Below the pieces are notes generated by a model. That model saw only the letters and a list, made by a program, of their open reading frames with translations, was not told the DNA's origin and did not search any database. From contig NC_051435.1 of the NCBI RefSeq assembly GCF_001649575.2, positions 10,743,940 to 10,807,939 on the forward strand: a stretch of DNA of 64,000 nucleotides. Reading direction: 5' to 3'. The translations under genes and the position numbers were made by a program. The DNA comes from Kryptolebias marmoratus. Taxonomy: Eukaryota > Chordata > Actinopteri > Cyprinodontiformes > Rivulidae. Of this stretch, positions 1-12,300 are shown in pieces. Every line of letters starts with the position of its first letter. Positions within the stretch are counted from its first letter, which is position 1.

Positions 1-550
1 ATGCAGATAACTCAGTATTTGTGTACTTTAAAAAAAAAAAAAAAAAAAAATCAGGAATTCTTGAAAAAAACTCATTTTAGTTTAGTTCTGAGGTGCTGTC
101 ACCACTAATGCAGTATTTTGGATTGGTCAAACTTGTTCATACTATTGAACAAAATCATATAACAGTTTCAGATCTTAGGCTTTATTGGTTAAGCTCCTTT
201 GAAAATAATAAAAAAAACTAAATATATATTTTATGAATGTAGAATGCATGTAGGTGGTTCCACCTGTTTTTAGCTTTCATTAACCGAGGCATGAACATTT
301 TATTTGCACTGACAACAAGAGCAGTACAGCAAACCAAAACGATACGGCAAACAAGCAGGTGAATATCAAGAATTATGATCATATGAAACATGTGTTCCCG
401 TTAAACAAAGCATGTTTACTATTCAGGCTAACGGAGCATGATATTTTGTGTGTAGCTAACCACACCGATCTGTGACAACAACAAGAAACAAACATGCAAA
501 TGTGAGGCAGCTCGTGTTACATGCCGGGTGTTTCTAGGACAGAAACTGAC

Positions 551-749
551 CTTGAGCCTTCAGTTTACGCATTAACTTTGCATCATTAACATCTTGAAGG
601 TTATTTTCACCAACAGGATGAGGGTATCTGACTCCAGGACCTTCAGGAGTCGACTGGTGCTCAGACTTTCTGCTATGCCTGCGCCTCCCATCCATGGCTA
701 TAATACTGGAAGTGATCTCATCCTCGGCCAGCAGGAACCACTGTAAACC
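551..749 (-). CDS. baz2b: baz2b exon: end of TAM domain and start of basic helix
   Basis: This is the last baz2b coding exon inside the window, 199 nt, entering in phase 0 and leaving in phase 1. It encodes GLQWFLLAEDE, AMDGRRR and DAKLMRKLKAQ. The last matches the family's (L/M)RKL(Q/K)AQ at the start of the long charged coiled region. The donor reads CAAG|GTCAGT. The next exon is not visible in 1-550. Confidence 0.9.
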
Positions 750-3700
750 CTGAGGAACAAGACGATGGAGGAGGGACTCAGTCAGACGGAAGGCTGAACA
801 GACCTGATGAGCTTTGGCCTTCATTAAAGAGAAGTTTGGTGCAGTTTTTCTTAGAAGACAATTTAAAAACAAGAGGTGTTGTAATTGCAATACTTGGATT
901 TCCCTTTTAACATCCTAGTAAAAGTAAAAACATGAACTGATGTAAAGAACTGATGTAAAGTATTTGTACCAATATTCAGTAAATCTGACAGATAACACCA
1001 CAACATGCAACAAAACCAACACTTACCTCTGGTCCTTCTCGGACTTCATAGAAGTTACCGACTTTAATTTTTGTGCTAAAGCTGAAGTTTTCCCGTGAAA
1101 TTTCAGTTATTCCATTTCTGATTAAGTACTGTGGAGAAAAAAAAAAAAAAGCACAATAATCACCAAACAGCACTTAATATAACTGGTTCACCTGTTTGAA
1201 CGGTTGATGTAATCATTTAACGTTTTCAGGCTGAAGTAAAGTTGTTGATTTACCTTCATTATATCAGGAAACTGACGCAGCCTCCTCCCACATGGAGCAA
1301 AGTAAGCCACCTCCCCTTGGAGACGACCTGCAACAGTCCTGATCCGGGTCTCCCTCTGCCACCTGAACAAGTCCAGTAAAAAACAGCTAAATTAAAATGA
1401 AAATTTCTGATGCAAATACTTAGGTGTCTCCAGTGAGCATCCTCCTCCTAAACCCTCAGTTTCCAAGCTTTTTAAAGAACAGAAACATGCAGGCTGCGAT
1501 TGCAGACAAACAAACTGGCCTTGGTTTCCTGTAAACTGTTTGATATGAAACGTCCCTGAAAGATGAAGGACTGCTCATTCATGACAGAAGAGTTTATGGA
1601 CAAGACATTAAGAATATTGCTCATCTGTGTTCAAACTTGTAACTCTTTGTGTGTTGGGCTTTGTGGTCTACTTCTACACCTCATCGGATAATGAAAGCAT
1701 TCCAATTATTATATGAAGTGCCAACAGTAATATGAACCGCTTTCAAATATAATTTTTATACCTTGTAAAAACAGCAGCAACAAAAACTATTTGGAAGCTG
1801 GACAAATAAAATAATGGTTTGAGGCAAAGCTGTGACCTCTGATTTTACATTAATGTTGACCAATTCGACATCAGCAAAACAGGGAATATGACAGTAAAAA
1901 CTATTAGGACAGAATAAGTGCAGGCACATTTTCTTACCCAAACTTAAGAGGAAGTTGCAGAGCTCTCTCATCAGTAACACTCCTCTTTCTCCCTGAAAAA
2001 CAAAACAAAAAAAGAGGAAAAATGACTTCATGTTTTGCTCTATTCCAAAGGATCTGAACAAACAAAACTGCTGTGTTATTTCATTTTATTTTTTCCCAAT
2101 AGTGTGAACACAATTCTCCACAACGACAAAACAAATTTGTGTTTCGCAAATTATCAAGAATTTAATTTCTATTTATCAGGAGAAAAGCTTGAATGTATAA
2201 TAAATGTTTTTTATGCTCTTAATCAATATACAAATCAAATTGTTCATACTTTTACTGTTAAATCATGTTTTTCAACTGATAAGTAAAAAAAAAAAAAACA
2301 TTTTTAAAGAGGACCCTGAAACAAAATCAGGGAAAATTGAAATAAAAAAGTCTTATTTTTTCCAAATACACCTAATAATGAGATGACAAGCACGTTCAAG
2401 AGCCACCAGAAAAGTTCAACTACACATAATTCTTACTTCAAAAGTGAACAAAAAGGCAAATGCTTATTTAGATCAACACTAAGACTTGGTTTGATAATCT
2501 GGCATTGAAAAAGGGAACTCAAAGTAGTTATTAAATATCCCATTAAGTTACTGAACCAAAAACAGCATCAGATATATAAATCATCTGCCTGAGTGACTGA
2601 AGAGAAACCTGCTGGGCACCATCCGAACAATACAGTTTCTTACAGAGCGTACACTTTAGTTTAGAGGAATGTGAATGCAGGGAAAATAAGCATCCATATC
2701 CACGGATGAGACTGTGGAAAAAGAAATACGACGCTGACTTTAGAAGGGATTCTGTTTAACAGTCTGAGTGAAAAATAACACTTTTCTGTTGCCTGGATCA
2801 AAAGGATGAAAGTTTCATATTGAATTGTTAATGCACTTGAGTTGGGGATTTATTTCGTCTCTCAGAAAAGAGATGTGTTACCTGGTGTTGATTTAAACGT
2901 GACAGATGAGGACGGGGGGTCTTGCTTATTCAGGGACTCCGTGTTGATGATTGGGTTGAGTAAACATTTACACGATAAAACTAGAGGCTCAGTAATCTTC
3001 TGGTTAAGCAGGGAACAGTTGGGAGAACAGTTCAAAGAGGAAGACTTAAGAGTAGACACTGATGCTTCAGGTGGTTTAAGAAGAGTCTTGTCTGCATCGC
3101 TGGCTGCTTCTGTCTCAACGCGCTCCTTGATGTGATCCTCAGAGCTGTCACTCTCCAGATTGCTCTCCGAGTCTGCAGGGGATTACAGAGACAGGCAGAG
3201 CTCAGGTGTCTGCTCACACATTCCAACATTACTGAGAACCACTTATTGTCTTACAAGGGAACTCATTTCTCACAGCTGTTATCAGCAATAATGTGTTAAA
3301 CATTATCAGAAAATCAGGGAAAAAAAAAAAAAGTTAACCTGAAAGGCTACTGCCAAAATCTTCATCCTCACTATCATCTTCATCATCCTCAAAGGACTCG
3401 TCTGAGCCTTTGCTGCTGGAGAATTCAGACTCATTGTTTCTGGTCGAGTCTACAGGTGGACAGCGCGAGTCGGGTTTAGTTAGGCCCCGTCTTTCATGCG
3501 GCACCACGGTGGTCTTCCCGGATCCAGGAACGGGTCCCAACGGCGCGGAAAGTTTAGGTGAGGAAGCAGAGCCGTTTGACACCTCCTTGGTCCCCGTGCT
3601 CAAGTTGATGGGCATGAGGTAGGAGGGTCTGGTGGCAGCAAAGAGCGACTCGCTGCTGGGAGAGCTGCTCTGGCTGCGGCGTTTAGTGACGAGGGACAAA

Positions 3701-6700
3701 GGTGCATCTTGAACTGCACTGTGGGTCGCTCCATTCAGGCGCAGGTTCAGGAACAGGTCTGTGTCGCTGCCAATTAAAAAACAACTGGTTATTGTATATA
3801 AAAACTAACTAGGAGGTGTGAATCCATGATTAGAAAGATGGTTTGTGACTTTTTACCACCTTTGGTTCTTTAGTTGTGCAGAAGCAGCGCGTTTCACAGA
3901 ATCCTTCAAATGGAGGGGCTTCATAAATAAAAAAATAATAAAAATAATTACAAAAACTGTCACTCACATTACATTGCTGTGGGCTGCGAATGAAGACATT
4001 TAAAGTGTAATAAGTGAAGAGAGACAATGAAGAGCAACAATAAAGGAAAAAGGCTGCTATAGAAAAATATTTTTGGCTTTTTGCCACCAGAAGACACGAG
4101 CTGTCATCTTGTATTTGTTGCTACTGTCAAAATCTGGCAAACAAAAGCCTCTATTTACTCAACAACCATCACACGAATTAAAACCCTCTTGCTGTAAGAT
4201 TGCTCCATTATGCCTCTTCTCAGAATGGTGACAATAACGGAGTCCTGTTAAGGGGAAATTTCTCTCTCTCTTGATAACAAACGTCCCAAAGCATAACAAA
4301 TCTAATTGCCTGTCAGTTTTGTGAAGCCTGTTCTGCAGAAACTAAACACACTGTCACTTTCAGCCATGTAGTGGCCAGATGCTCACGTAGAATAATAAAA
4401 ACCTTGATAATAGTATTAGCATTCACTTTCTGTTTCAAATGGGAGAGATTTTTTTTAAAGAAACAAAGATTTACAGTAAGTAAAACGAGATAATTTCTAC
4501 TTAAAAGAATGTCAAAATGAACTATTATGACAGAGAAAGAGCTCACCTTGTTCGGCTGTAAAACGCTTTCATGTGGGAAGTTTCTACAACCCTCCTTTAT
4601 GCTGTTAGCAGGATGTGTGCGTTTATTTGAAGGCAGCACAAAATTGAGTTCACGTGAGGACTCTACTGAGGCCGACAACACGTGTGAGGCTAAGGAGGAG
4701 TGGGAGACGGGTTTGGATGAAGTGTGAGGTGGTTTGTTAGGTAGTGAACACAGAGAGGTGGGGTTCTTCGGGGAACAGAGAGCGAGAGGTTTCAGACAGG
4801 AAGAACTCTGGTTTGGCGAGGACAAAAAAGCGAGATGCTTTGCTGAAGTTAGAGCGGGGTTGTGTTTTGATGAACAGGGGTCGGGTGAGGATTTATAAGA
4901 TGAAGGACAAGCCTGCGTTAAAGAACTGTTGCCGGCTGCCAATCCTGTGGGTTGTATGACGCTGATGTGCTGCTGGCCTTCCTCCTGTGTCACCGGGGCT
5001 CTCTGGAAGCACAGTGCTGTGGATTGATGGGAAAGGGACCGGGGTTGAAAGGAGGAAGTCGCAGGAACACGGTGGCAAAGACTCTCTTGAGTCGTGTTTC
5101 CATCAGCAGCGTGCGGTCTCTTCTTTTTATTCTCAGAAGTGTGTGTCAGCCGCTGAGTAGGAGGACGAGGAAAAACATGGAGAAGACAGAATGTCAAGTC
5201 AGCTCCTGCTGTGAGAGCATCACACTGGCAGCTCTGTCAACTAACACACTCATTGAGCTTTCCTCCCACCAACCGACTCTGATAAACCCAGAGCAGTTAA
5301 ACACTTTTCACTAATTCATTACACACAAAACAACTTGTTTCATCTGAATATTCAGTTTCTATCCTAATAATATACTTCTCTGGATTGTTGTACAAGAAAC
5401 AAACAAGCAGATTATTTGATACTGTCAAGTTTCTACATATTTTATTTAAATGCAAGCTGATTTTTACAGGATAGTGTTCCTGGAGGGCCACTATCCTGCA
5501 GGTTTTAGCTGTTTCTCTGTGTTGATGCGCCTGATCTGAATGACTAAATGATTAACAGGCTTCTGCAGAACTTGAAGACCTGCTGAAAAGCAGGGAAACA
5601 ACTAAAACCAAAACATGCAGGATAGTTGTCCTCCAGGACCAGGACTGGACACCACTGCTCTGAACACATTCATGCTTACACTGACTTTTCTTTTAAGTGG
5701 ACTCTCTTTTTCAGGGTCAGAGTCGTCGACGTTCGGATCATTGTCGTCATCCTCCAGATCGTCAGAATCGCTGCTGGTTTCTTCAGTGTCACTGGAGCTT
5801 TCTGACCAGGACCCTGACAAACAGCCACTGGTGCTGGAGATCTCTGATGAACTTTTTATGAGCTTTGCAATGACATAGATGGTAAATATATAAGGTGCAA
5901 TAAACTTTCAACAGAAAAAAAACATTAAGCTTGACTAAATACTGACCTTTAACCTTTTCTTTGTTTTTGGATTGATCTTCTGATGTGACTGCAGAGACTC
6001 ACGGATGGTCTTTTGACTCTGACTCAATTTGGGTTTATATTTGTCTTTCTTTTCTTCAGCTGGGAATGAACTGGTGTTCATAGAGTTCATAGTAGGAGGG
6101 GAAGTTCTCCTACCATTCACACCTACACAAACTGGCATTTAATAAAACATCTTTAGATAGAGTCTGATAAAATCAAGCAACATGAAACACAAACATATCC
6201 AGCAAGTTTAAGCCTAAAGTCTGTTAAATAACTGGGCTTATAGTGTAAAAACCTAAATATTCCATTCTGTTTATTGTTTTTATGGCTTTAATACAGATTC
6301 ACAAGCCACACATTGTGATTATGGGGTCATTATTTAATAGGTGTGTCATTTTACCTGAGGCGTGGGACTGTAAATCAACAGGATCGAGGCTCTTGAAGGC
6401 TGATAAAAACACAGGATGCAGACACAGAAAAGGGGGAAAGAAGGCTGCTGATCCTTTGGTGTTTGTCCCAACAGGCTGCCACCACTCTGAGCAGGCAACA
6501 AGAATGAATAACATCTGTCAACAAACTGTGCAAATGTACACAACATAATATATAAATATCAGCACAAAATCACTCCGTTTTAAAATGAAAATTTGTGTTG
6601 GGAAATAAGTTAACATTTGTAGTAATATTCAGAGAAAAAGTCTTTTAACTTTCTGAAACAAGACCCAAAGTTTTAATAGTTTTTTTAGTATCAATATTTA

Positions 6701-8816
6701 CATTAAAAACATGATCATTAATTTTACAATATTACATCAAAATATTTTGGAGCAGAACGATTCCTTTAGTCATTGTAATGTAGTAACTTTTTAAATCTAT
6801 TCCCCATAATAAAAGGTTCATCTATTTATTTAAAACCAATGTCTGTACCTCCTTACCTTGAAATTTACCATCTTGGGAATCAGCCAAAGTGGATAAACCC
6901 AGACTTCCAAGCCCTCCAAACTCAGAGTGACTTGAATTTGATGAGTAAAGTCCAAAAGCAGGACCGCCGCACAGATTTGAATGTTTATCTACCGTCATCT
7001 GCAGTGGATCACCTGGAGAACAAAAATCAGTGCTTTATACACCAAAAATCAATGAATCAGTCAATACTGGATTAGACGAGCAACATTCAGACCGGTATCT
7101 GACTATGGGAGAATTCAAAAGTGAGGATTTTATGGGCAGACAATAAAAAGATTAGATGATAGATAATGAAATTGAATGTGATTTGTAGAGACAAGACGTA
7201 TTTAAAGAAATCTTTTGTATCCAAGAATAGTGCATAGAAAGAAACAAAACAGCAAACAGGGCCTGATTACAGACAACACAAAGAATGTTGTATGCGTCTG
7301 TCAGAAGGAAAACCACTATGAGTTTGAACTGAAAATGAATTAGCAGTGTGCCGTGTCAAAGCTTGGACTGACATGCAAATATTTTAACACAAACTGAGTA
7401 CACAGAGTCCTAAAATGTCTCAGGAGACTCTGTCAAGTGTAGCTTCAGTGGCATATTGTCTCCGGCCTGACTTCTAAAGATGTGCATTTGTAAATGATTT
7501 AATTCTACTTTTTTAATTTCTAGAAATGTTTCTGCATATTTGGATATAAATACAATCATTTAATCTTTAAGATGTTGTGTCATTTTATATTTCACACTGC
7601 AGGCTGCTGTTTTTGATTTAGAAGGATCTATAATATTAAAAACATCTCACTAAATTCTCTCAATAAAAGCCAAGTGTTGCTTTTTACTACCATCATGGAA
7701 TCAGACAGTTTAATACAAGAGCTGACAGCTGTAAAAACATTCCTCTTACCATTCTCTTTAACAGAGGTGTGTCCGTTTTGGAGCTAAAAAAGTTGTAAGA
7801 ATTATTATTTTTAGTTTTCAGCCTCCTTGCCACTTGATGCCCATGTGGGTCAGCGGATAGGAAATCTTTGCAAGCGCTCAGTTTATTTGAGAATTGTAAC
7901 CATGTGATTGCAGATCGAGGTGTTTAGAATTTATCTGGTAAATAAATGTGCATGTTTAATGTGAGGGTGCGCAAATTAATAATTTATGAGTGTGAGAGGG
8001 TTTTTAACTTTGATACAAAAAAAAAAAAAAGCCCCAGCTTTTTTGACGCGTCTTATCACAAAATACAAACCGTGGTATGTAAATCAGCACATTATTTTGC
8101 GGTCAGGGGTAATCTGACAGCTTATGCATCACTGCTGCTCAGTACATAATGGCTTCGGCCGCAATTATTATTCAGAGAAAACAAGAGATGCTGGTGGCTG
8201 CATACACAGTGTGAGGCTGACAGGCATGTCAAATTACACAAGATAAACTGGAGCTAAAAGAAAATACGCAAGAACATGCACAGATTTTTAAACCGTCTGC
8301 ATTCATAATTCTATTTCCTTCCTATCAAAACTGTCTAACTTATTATGAGAAGAAGAAGGTGGTCCAATTCAGTCTCCTTTTCATATAATCAGATCTCAGC
8401 TGAGTGTTTTAACAGAAATGAGCTCTTCTACAAGGCTCTTTCAAAGACTGACATATATTATATGTCATATATTGTGAGAATAACAATTAATAGTAATTAT
8501 AAAAACCACTGAAACGTATTCTTCTGTGACTCAATGTAGTTTGCAGCAGATGATTAAGCTGTTGTCCAATATGTTAGAATAATCAAAAACACAGATTTTC
8601 AAACAAATAACACAGTCAGCTGTGAGTCCCTTTTCATTTTGTGCTCCAACTTTTTTTTGTTTTTTGCGTACCACAGATGATGAGAGGGGAGCTGCCTTCG
8701 GGACTGGAAGCTGGGTTGTACTTGATGGGGAGCGTCTGAGGTGGAGCAGGGAAGGAGCTGGTGGAGGAGGAGACTTTCTCAAGGGAGGGTGAGGCCAGTT
8801 GTTTTCTAGACTCCAT
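551..8816 (-). CDS. baz2b: BAZ2B, N-terminal 880 residues (13 coding exons; gene continues off the left end)
   Basis: Bromodomain-adjacent-to-zinc-finger protein 2B is a nuclear chromatin-reader subunit of ISWI-type remodelling complexes. Minus-strand coding exons in transcript order: 8672-8816, 6857-7012, 6355-6486, 5947-6122, 5680-5862, 4547-5152, 3860-3918, 3339-3766, 2882-3172, 1938-1992, 1254-1362, 1027-1128, 551-749. All junctions are GT-AG with matching phases, and the 2641 nt stay open and end in phase 1. The start is the ATG at 8816, where MESRKQL resembles the mammalian MESGERL start. Recognisable blocks are HSEFGGLG, EWWQP...FFPP, the acidic SSDTEETSSDSDDLEDDD, HISVIQPTGL, and the TAM/MBD-like domain from about residue 730. 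The DDT, PHD and bromodomain regions are absent because they lie beyond position 1. The low-complexity N-terminal half is divergent, as is usual for the family. Identity is by protein similarity recalled from the human family member and by neighbouring genes. Confidence 0.93.
1027..1128 (-). CDS. baz2b: baz2b exon: TAM/MBD-like domain, middle
   Basis: A 102-nt exon with both ends in phase 0 encoding 34 residues that include YLIRNGI, SRENFSFS and VGNFYEVREGPE. It corresponds to the part of the methyl-CpG-binding-like (TAM) domain with the sequence SRDNFSFSAKIRVGDFYEA in the human protein. The acceptor is CCACAG|TAC and the donor GAG|GTAAGT. Confidence 0.92.
1254..1362 (-). CDS. baz2b: baz2b exon: TAM/MBD-like domain, start
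   Basis: A 109-nt exon (phase 2 in, phase 0 out) encoding WQRETRIRTVAGRLQGEV and AYFAPCGRRLRQFPDIMK. This is nearly identical to the human WQRETRIR...GRLQGEVAYYAPCGKKLRQ block and is the strongest single piece of evidence for the gene. It joins to the short upstream exon 1938-1992, which supplies VTDERALQLPLKFG. Confidence 0.93.
2882..3766 (-). CDS. baz2b: baz2b exons: serine-rich acidic linker (3339-3766 and 2882-3172)
   Basis: Two exons separated by a short intron at 3173-3338. The first (428 nt) encodes LFLNLRLNG and SLVTKRRSQSSSPSSES, ending in a stretch of Glu/Asp with Ser (FEDDEDDSEDEDFGSSLS). The second (291 nt) encodes SESNLESDSSEDHIKERVE and a Ser/Thr/Pro-rich tail. Composition and position match the acidic, probably disordered linker before the TAM domain in mammalian BAZ2B. 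No folded domain is evident. Confidence 0.85.
4547..5152 (-). CDS. baz2b: baz2b large internal exon, low complexity
   Basis: A 606-nt exon with both ends in phase 0 (202 residues), rich in Ser, Pro and Asn. Only short islands resemble other family members, chiefly EEGQQHISVIQPTGL. The acceptor CTACTCAG|CGG and donor AACAAG|GTGAGC are good. Several sub-repeats of the form LCSP/SSPN/CSSK are present. The next coding exon, 3860-3918 (59 nt), continues with PLHLKDSVKRAASAQLKNQ. It was placed by phase and by similarity to the LKKVIAALSNPK segment. Confidence 0.82.
5478..5662. mobile_element. short inverted-repeat element, copy A (MITE-like)
   Basis: The left part (CCACTATCCTGCAGGTTTTA near 5489) is mirrored by the right part (CTAAAACCAAAACATGCAGG near 5601). 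Both are followed outward by a CCTCCAGGA-type sequence. It has no coding capacity. It sits in the baz2b intron between 5152 and 5680. A related copy lies at 31957-32172, and similar 'GACACCNCTGCTC' ends are common in fish introns. Confidence 0.6.
5680..6486 (-). CDS. baz2b: baz2b exons: FFPP motif, basic stretch and acidic SSD stretch
   Basis: Three exons. 6355-6486 encodes EWWQPVGTNTKGSAAFFPP. 5947-6122 encodes GVNGRRTSPPTMNSMN and ends in the basic NPKTKKRLK. 5680-5862 begins LIKSSSEISS and runs into SESSSDTEETSSDSDDLEDDD. This order (EWW...FFPP, GVNG, basic KK, then an SSD acidic run) is the order found in mammalian BAZ2B. The last exon has two possible in-phase donors, at 5680 and 5686. 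Confidence 0.87.
6857..7012 (-). CDS. baz2b: baz2b second coding exon
   Basis: A 156-nt exon, phase 1 at both ends, encoding GDPLQMTVDKHSN, GGPAFGLYSSNSSHSEFGGL and GLSTLADSQ. It matches the human segment containing PVFGLHS and HSEFGGLG. I chose the acceptor at 7013-7014 (CTCCAG|GTGATCC) over the closer CTGCAG because only the former matches the phase of the preceding exon. Confidence 0.88.
8672..8816 (-). CDS. baz2b: baz2b first coding exon with start codon
   Basis: The coding part runs from the ATG at 8816-8814. It encodes a Ser/Pro-rich start with MESRKQLASPSLEK and SSPLIIC. Two AG acceptors lie 0 and 2 nt upstream of the ATG (TTGACAG|AG|ATGGAG). Joined to the UTR exon at 15482-15534, the start context becomes AAACAATGG or AAACAAGATGG, both favourable. 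The donor is GTG|GTACGC. Confidence 0.85.
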
Positions 8817-9234
8817 CTCTGTCAAGCAAGAGAAGAAAGAAAGATGAAAATGATAAAACATTTAGGCTCTCATCCAATACATCCTCATAACACATATCAG
8901 AATAATCCAGTCTCAACTGATGAGAATATCTCAACAATATTGGAGTCTCTGAGTTAGCCTATAAGATAATCTAGTGATATTCTAGTAAAATAGTCACAAT
9001 ATGGATCTGCAGGTTTTTGTCTTTTCAGCAAATTGCAGAAAGAGGCAATTTATCAAAATACATTAACACTGTTAAGTGAAGATGTATTGAAGCAGATACT
9101 GTTTACATGAAATACAGAGAAGGCACAAGCTGAGCTGCCTGTGCTTTTAGGCAAAAAATTATCATAAATTATCCTATTATTTTAGAAGCTTAACTTATTC
9201 TGTCTTGAGAGCCGGGGTCATTCAAAAACATGCA

Positions 9235-9288
<54 letters not shown>

Positions 9289-9302
9289 AATAATAATAAT
9301 AA
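9235..9302. repeat. (ATT)n-(AAT)n microsatellite
   Basis: About 17 ATT units run directly into about six AAT units, so the two halves are mutually complementary. It creates long Ile or Leu runs in the overlapping open frames, which are not genes. Confidence 0.95.
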
Positions 9303-12300
9303 GCAGCTTCTTTCAGTACCCAAAAAGTATGGGTACAAAGCGACCTGGAGCCTTGCTTACAATTTTTGCCCCACAATCCAGGAAACGTTTCAGATCAGGA
9401 AACATAATTCAGCAAAAACATTTACTTTCCTGCTGACCCTGGTTTTTCACATTGTTTCACAAACAGCTGATGTGAAATCAGTTGCTTGTGAAGTTTCCCT
9501 TTTGACCTATGAGAAAAATGTGCTAACCATGGTCAGAGGACGACAGGAAACGGACTGTGACGGTTATGTTTCTTGTTATGTTTCTTTTTATTCTGCACGT
9601 CTTCTGGAAACAAGTTGTAATTGTTGGTTTTGACTTTAAACCTTCCTAGAAAGTAAAGGAGAGTTATGTTTGACAACAGTAATTAATGACCTTTATGATC
9701 ATGCTGGAAGAAAACAAACCATGTGCTTTCCAGACACTGTCCTTAATAGTTTCAGGTAAAAAAACAACTAGTTAATACACACTATGCCACTGGATGCAGG
9801 CTGTATAAATACAGTTTACAGAGTAAATGATCAACAATCCTGACTCAAGAGGCTGAGAGGGAGATATCACAACAATACTGCTGACATCTGACAAACTGTG
9901 ACAGTCCAGCAGTTGTCCTGTCACACTAAATGTAACCCAAAGCTGCAAATGTGTTAATAAACACATTCTGGGGACAACTAATCCCTGATTTTCATGTGTC
10001 AGCCTTTGCCTTTCATGTGTCACGGTAATCACATTTTTGACCTTTTATGCAAGAACACACGCATGCTGTGTAGCAGCTGAGCTCCACATGTACTCACACT
10101 GCCAGGACAACAGGACCTAAAGACAAACTCTACACACACCCGTGTTATTCAGTAAAAGAGACAATTAGGCCTTTTTAGGAACGCTGTCATGCCACAAAAT
10201 GTAATTCTCTTTACAACCAGTGCTTCAAACATGGACAAAATCCTCCTATTAATCCACAGAAAGCATCTGTAACTAAGATAAACCTGTGTGTGGCCTTAGT
10301 GTGACAAATATTTTACATCCTTTGCAGCATTTATATGTGGATTATCCCTGGGGAAGGGACACTAAACCTCAAAACAGGAGTCCTACATGTTTTACTCAGT
10401 CTAAAGTCTTTCATTTACACAATCCCCATGATATAGCAAACACTGCTAATGAACATAACATTATTTCTCACTTTAGTGTTAACACTGTTTACATTATTAC
10501 AACACAATGTTTAGCTGAAAATAGCCTGCTTCCAGCATTAACAGATGTTAGTTTGATAGTTGTCACCCATCTAAACATATCTCCAGACCAAAGATTTAAT
10601 GAAAACAACACTACAGTCTAAAAACATACATGTTAATTACAAGACAGTTCACTTACAGTATTGTTTTTGTGCAATTGAGTATAGCCTCAAAAACTACCTG
10701 AAATTCAGCAGCTGGATACTTTATTATTACTACAATGGAGGGAAAGGTGATCATTTGCCTATCTGTATACAATAAAGCACAAAATGCTGAACCAAAAGGT
10801 ATTTATCACCCCACATTTCTAAATATAATAGAGTTAAAATAACCAAACGTTCTACTGGAACAGAAAATAACTATGATAACTATTTACTGCTTGTCACACA
10901 AACAACTGAGAGGAGAGCATTTGGTGAATTACACTCAAAAACTGCATTACAGCAGCATCTGCTTGGAAAATGTTAAGTGACACAGAATCAATCAAAAATC
11001 TGGTAGCTCTCTGAATGGGAGGTGGTGAGATGTCTGGTGATATTCTGACAACAGCAAAGATAAAAAAAATAAATAAAAAAAATCCAAGGTTCGGTCAATC
11101 TTGGGGCAAGACATCACAATGCCAATAACCACATCCTTTAAATGATGGACCAAACAGGATTTATGTACTTTATGGCAAAACATCAAAAACAGAAGACGTT
11201 TTAACCTGCTGTCAATGTCCATGTTGAAATAAAAGGCACCCAGGATCAAGGTAAACATCAGTATCAGAGCATTTCCACTCCCAGCCCCTCTCTCTATCCA
11301 TCTAAAGAGCAGCACATAAATCACATGGGAACTGTAATGGGAAATGGGACTGCAGTGTGCCAAATGAAGCAATAAAACAGATCCTGAGTGTCCCTTTCAA
11401 GGCATTAGTGACACTGTCCATATGTCCACGGTTTCACTGAGGCAGATGATGCTGGTTAGATTCAAACATCTGTGCTCCCTGCACACACCCCCAATGTCCT
11501 AAATAAAAGGTTAGAAGAAGTGAGAATTTAAACCTTAGGATTTGCCCCATACCATAACTGGACAATTAAATGGGAAAACACTATTTTAAACCTGCCAGTT
11601 TAAACTACTTCAAACAAAATACACCTTTAGGTTAGAACAAGCTGAATAAAATGATAACAACTGACAGAGCAACGACGTCTTTCTGCTTTTCACACTTCAT
11701 TCAGATAAACTAAGATGAAAAAAACCCACAAGAGCATAAAACTACACATTGGTTATATGTGAATTCATCTCAGTATAATTATGCAAACTTCAAACAATGT
11801 TAATCTGTAATTTCAAAAAGTGAAACTCTTATTTTGGCATCTGTATATATGTTAGTAAAGTAATTCCTCAGATCTAGAAAAGCCGATCAGGATTTTGGGT
11901 TAAAAGACATTAAAACAAAACAATCAATAAAAATTACAGAGGAGAAAACAGCTCTCTAGGGGGAAAAAAACAAACAAAGGAGAAAAAAATTAACAAGACT
12001 TCAATTTGAAACTTCTATTGCAAATTAAAGGGAACTGGAGATCTAGGACATCTTCCAATATTACAGAACTCATGCTGGGCAGAAAAGTAAAGAAAACCCT
12101 CTTTATGACTATAAAACAGCTGCAAAATGATTTAGCTGACAAAAATTTTAAAAGTATGGAGCACAATTCGCCTATAAGCAGCTAATGCTTACAACACGAC
12201 TGATAGATAGTTTGCCACAATTTTGTTTCTGATAAAATATAACCCCTGACAGAACTTACAGCTATTTAAAAAAAATCTTCATGAAACATAAACACATTAT

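Noticed and set aside
1938..1992. Apparent 2-nt frameshift in a baz2b exon
   Set aside because: A re-reading of the reverse complement showed that the exon is 55 nt and joins 1254-1362 cleanly in frame, so there is no break.
1756..2061. 101-codon minus-strand frame over baz2b exon 1938-1992
   Set aside because: The real exon uses another frame (VTDERALQLPLKFG). This frame is intron read-through.
9205..9633. 142-codon plus-strand frame beginning with a long Ile run
   Set aside because: The first third is the translated ATT/AAT microsatellite, and the rest has no similarity or splice context.
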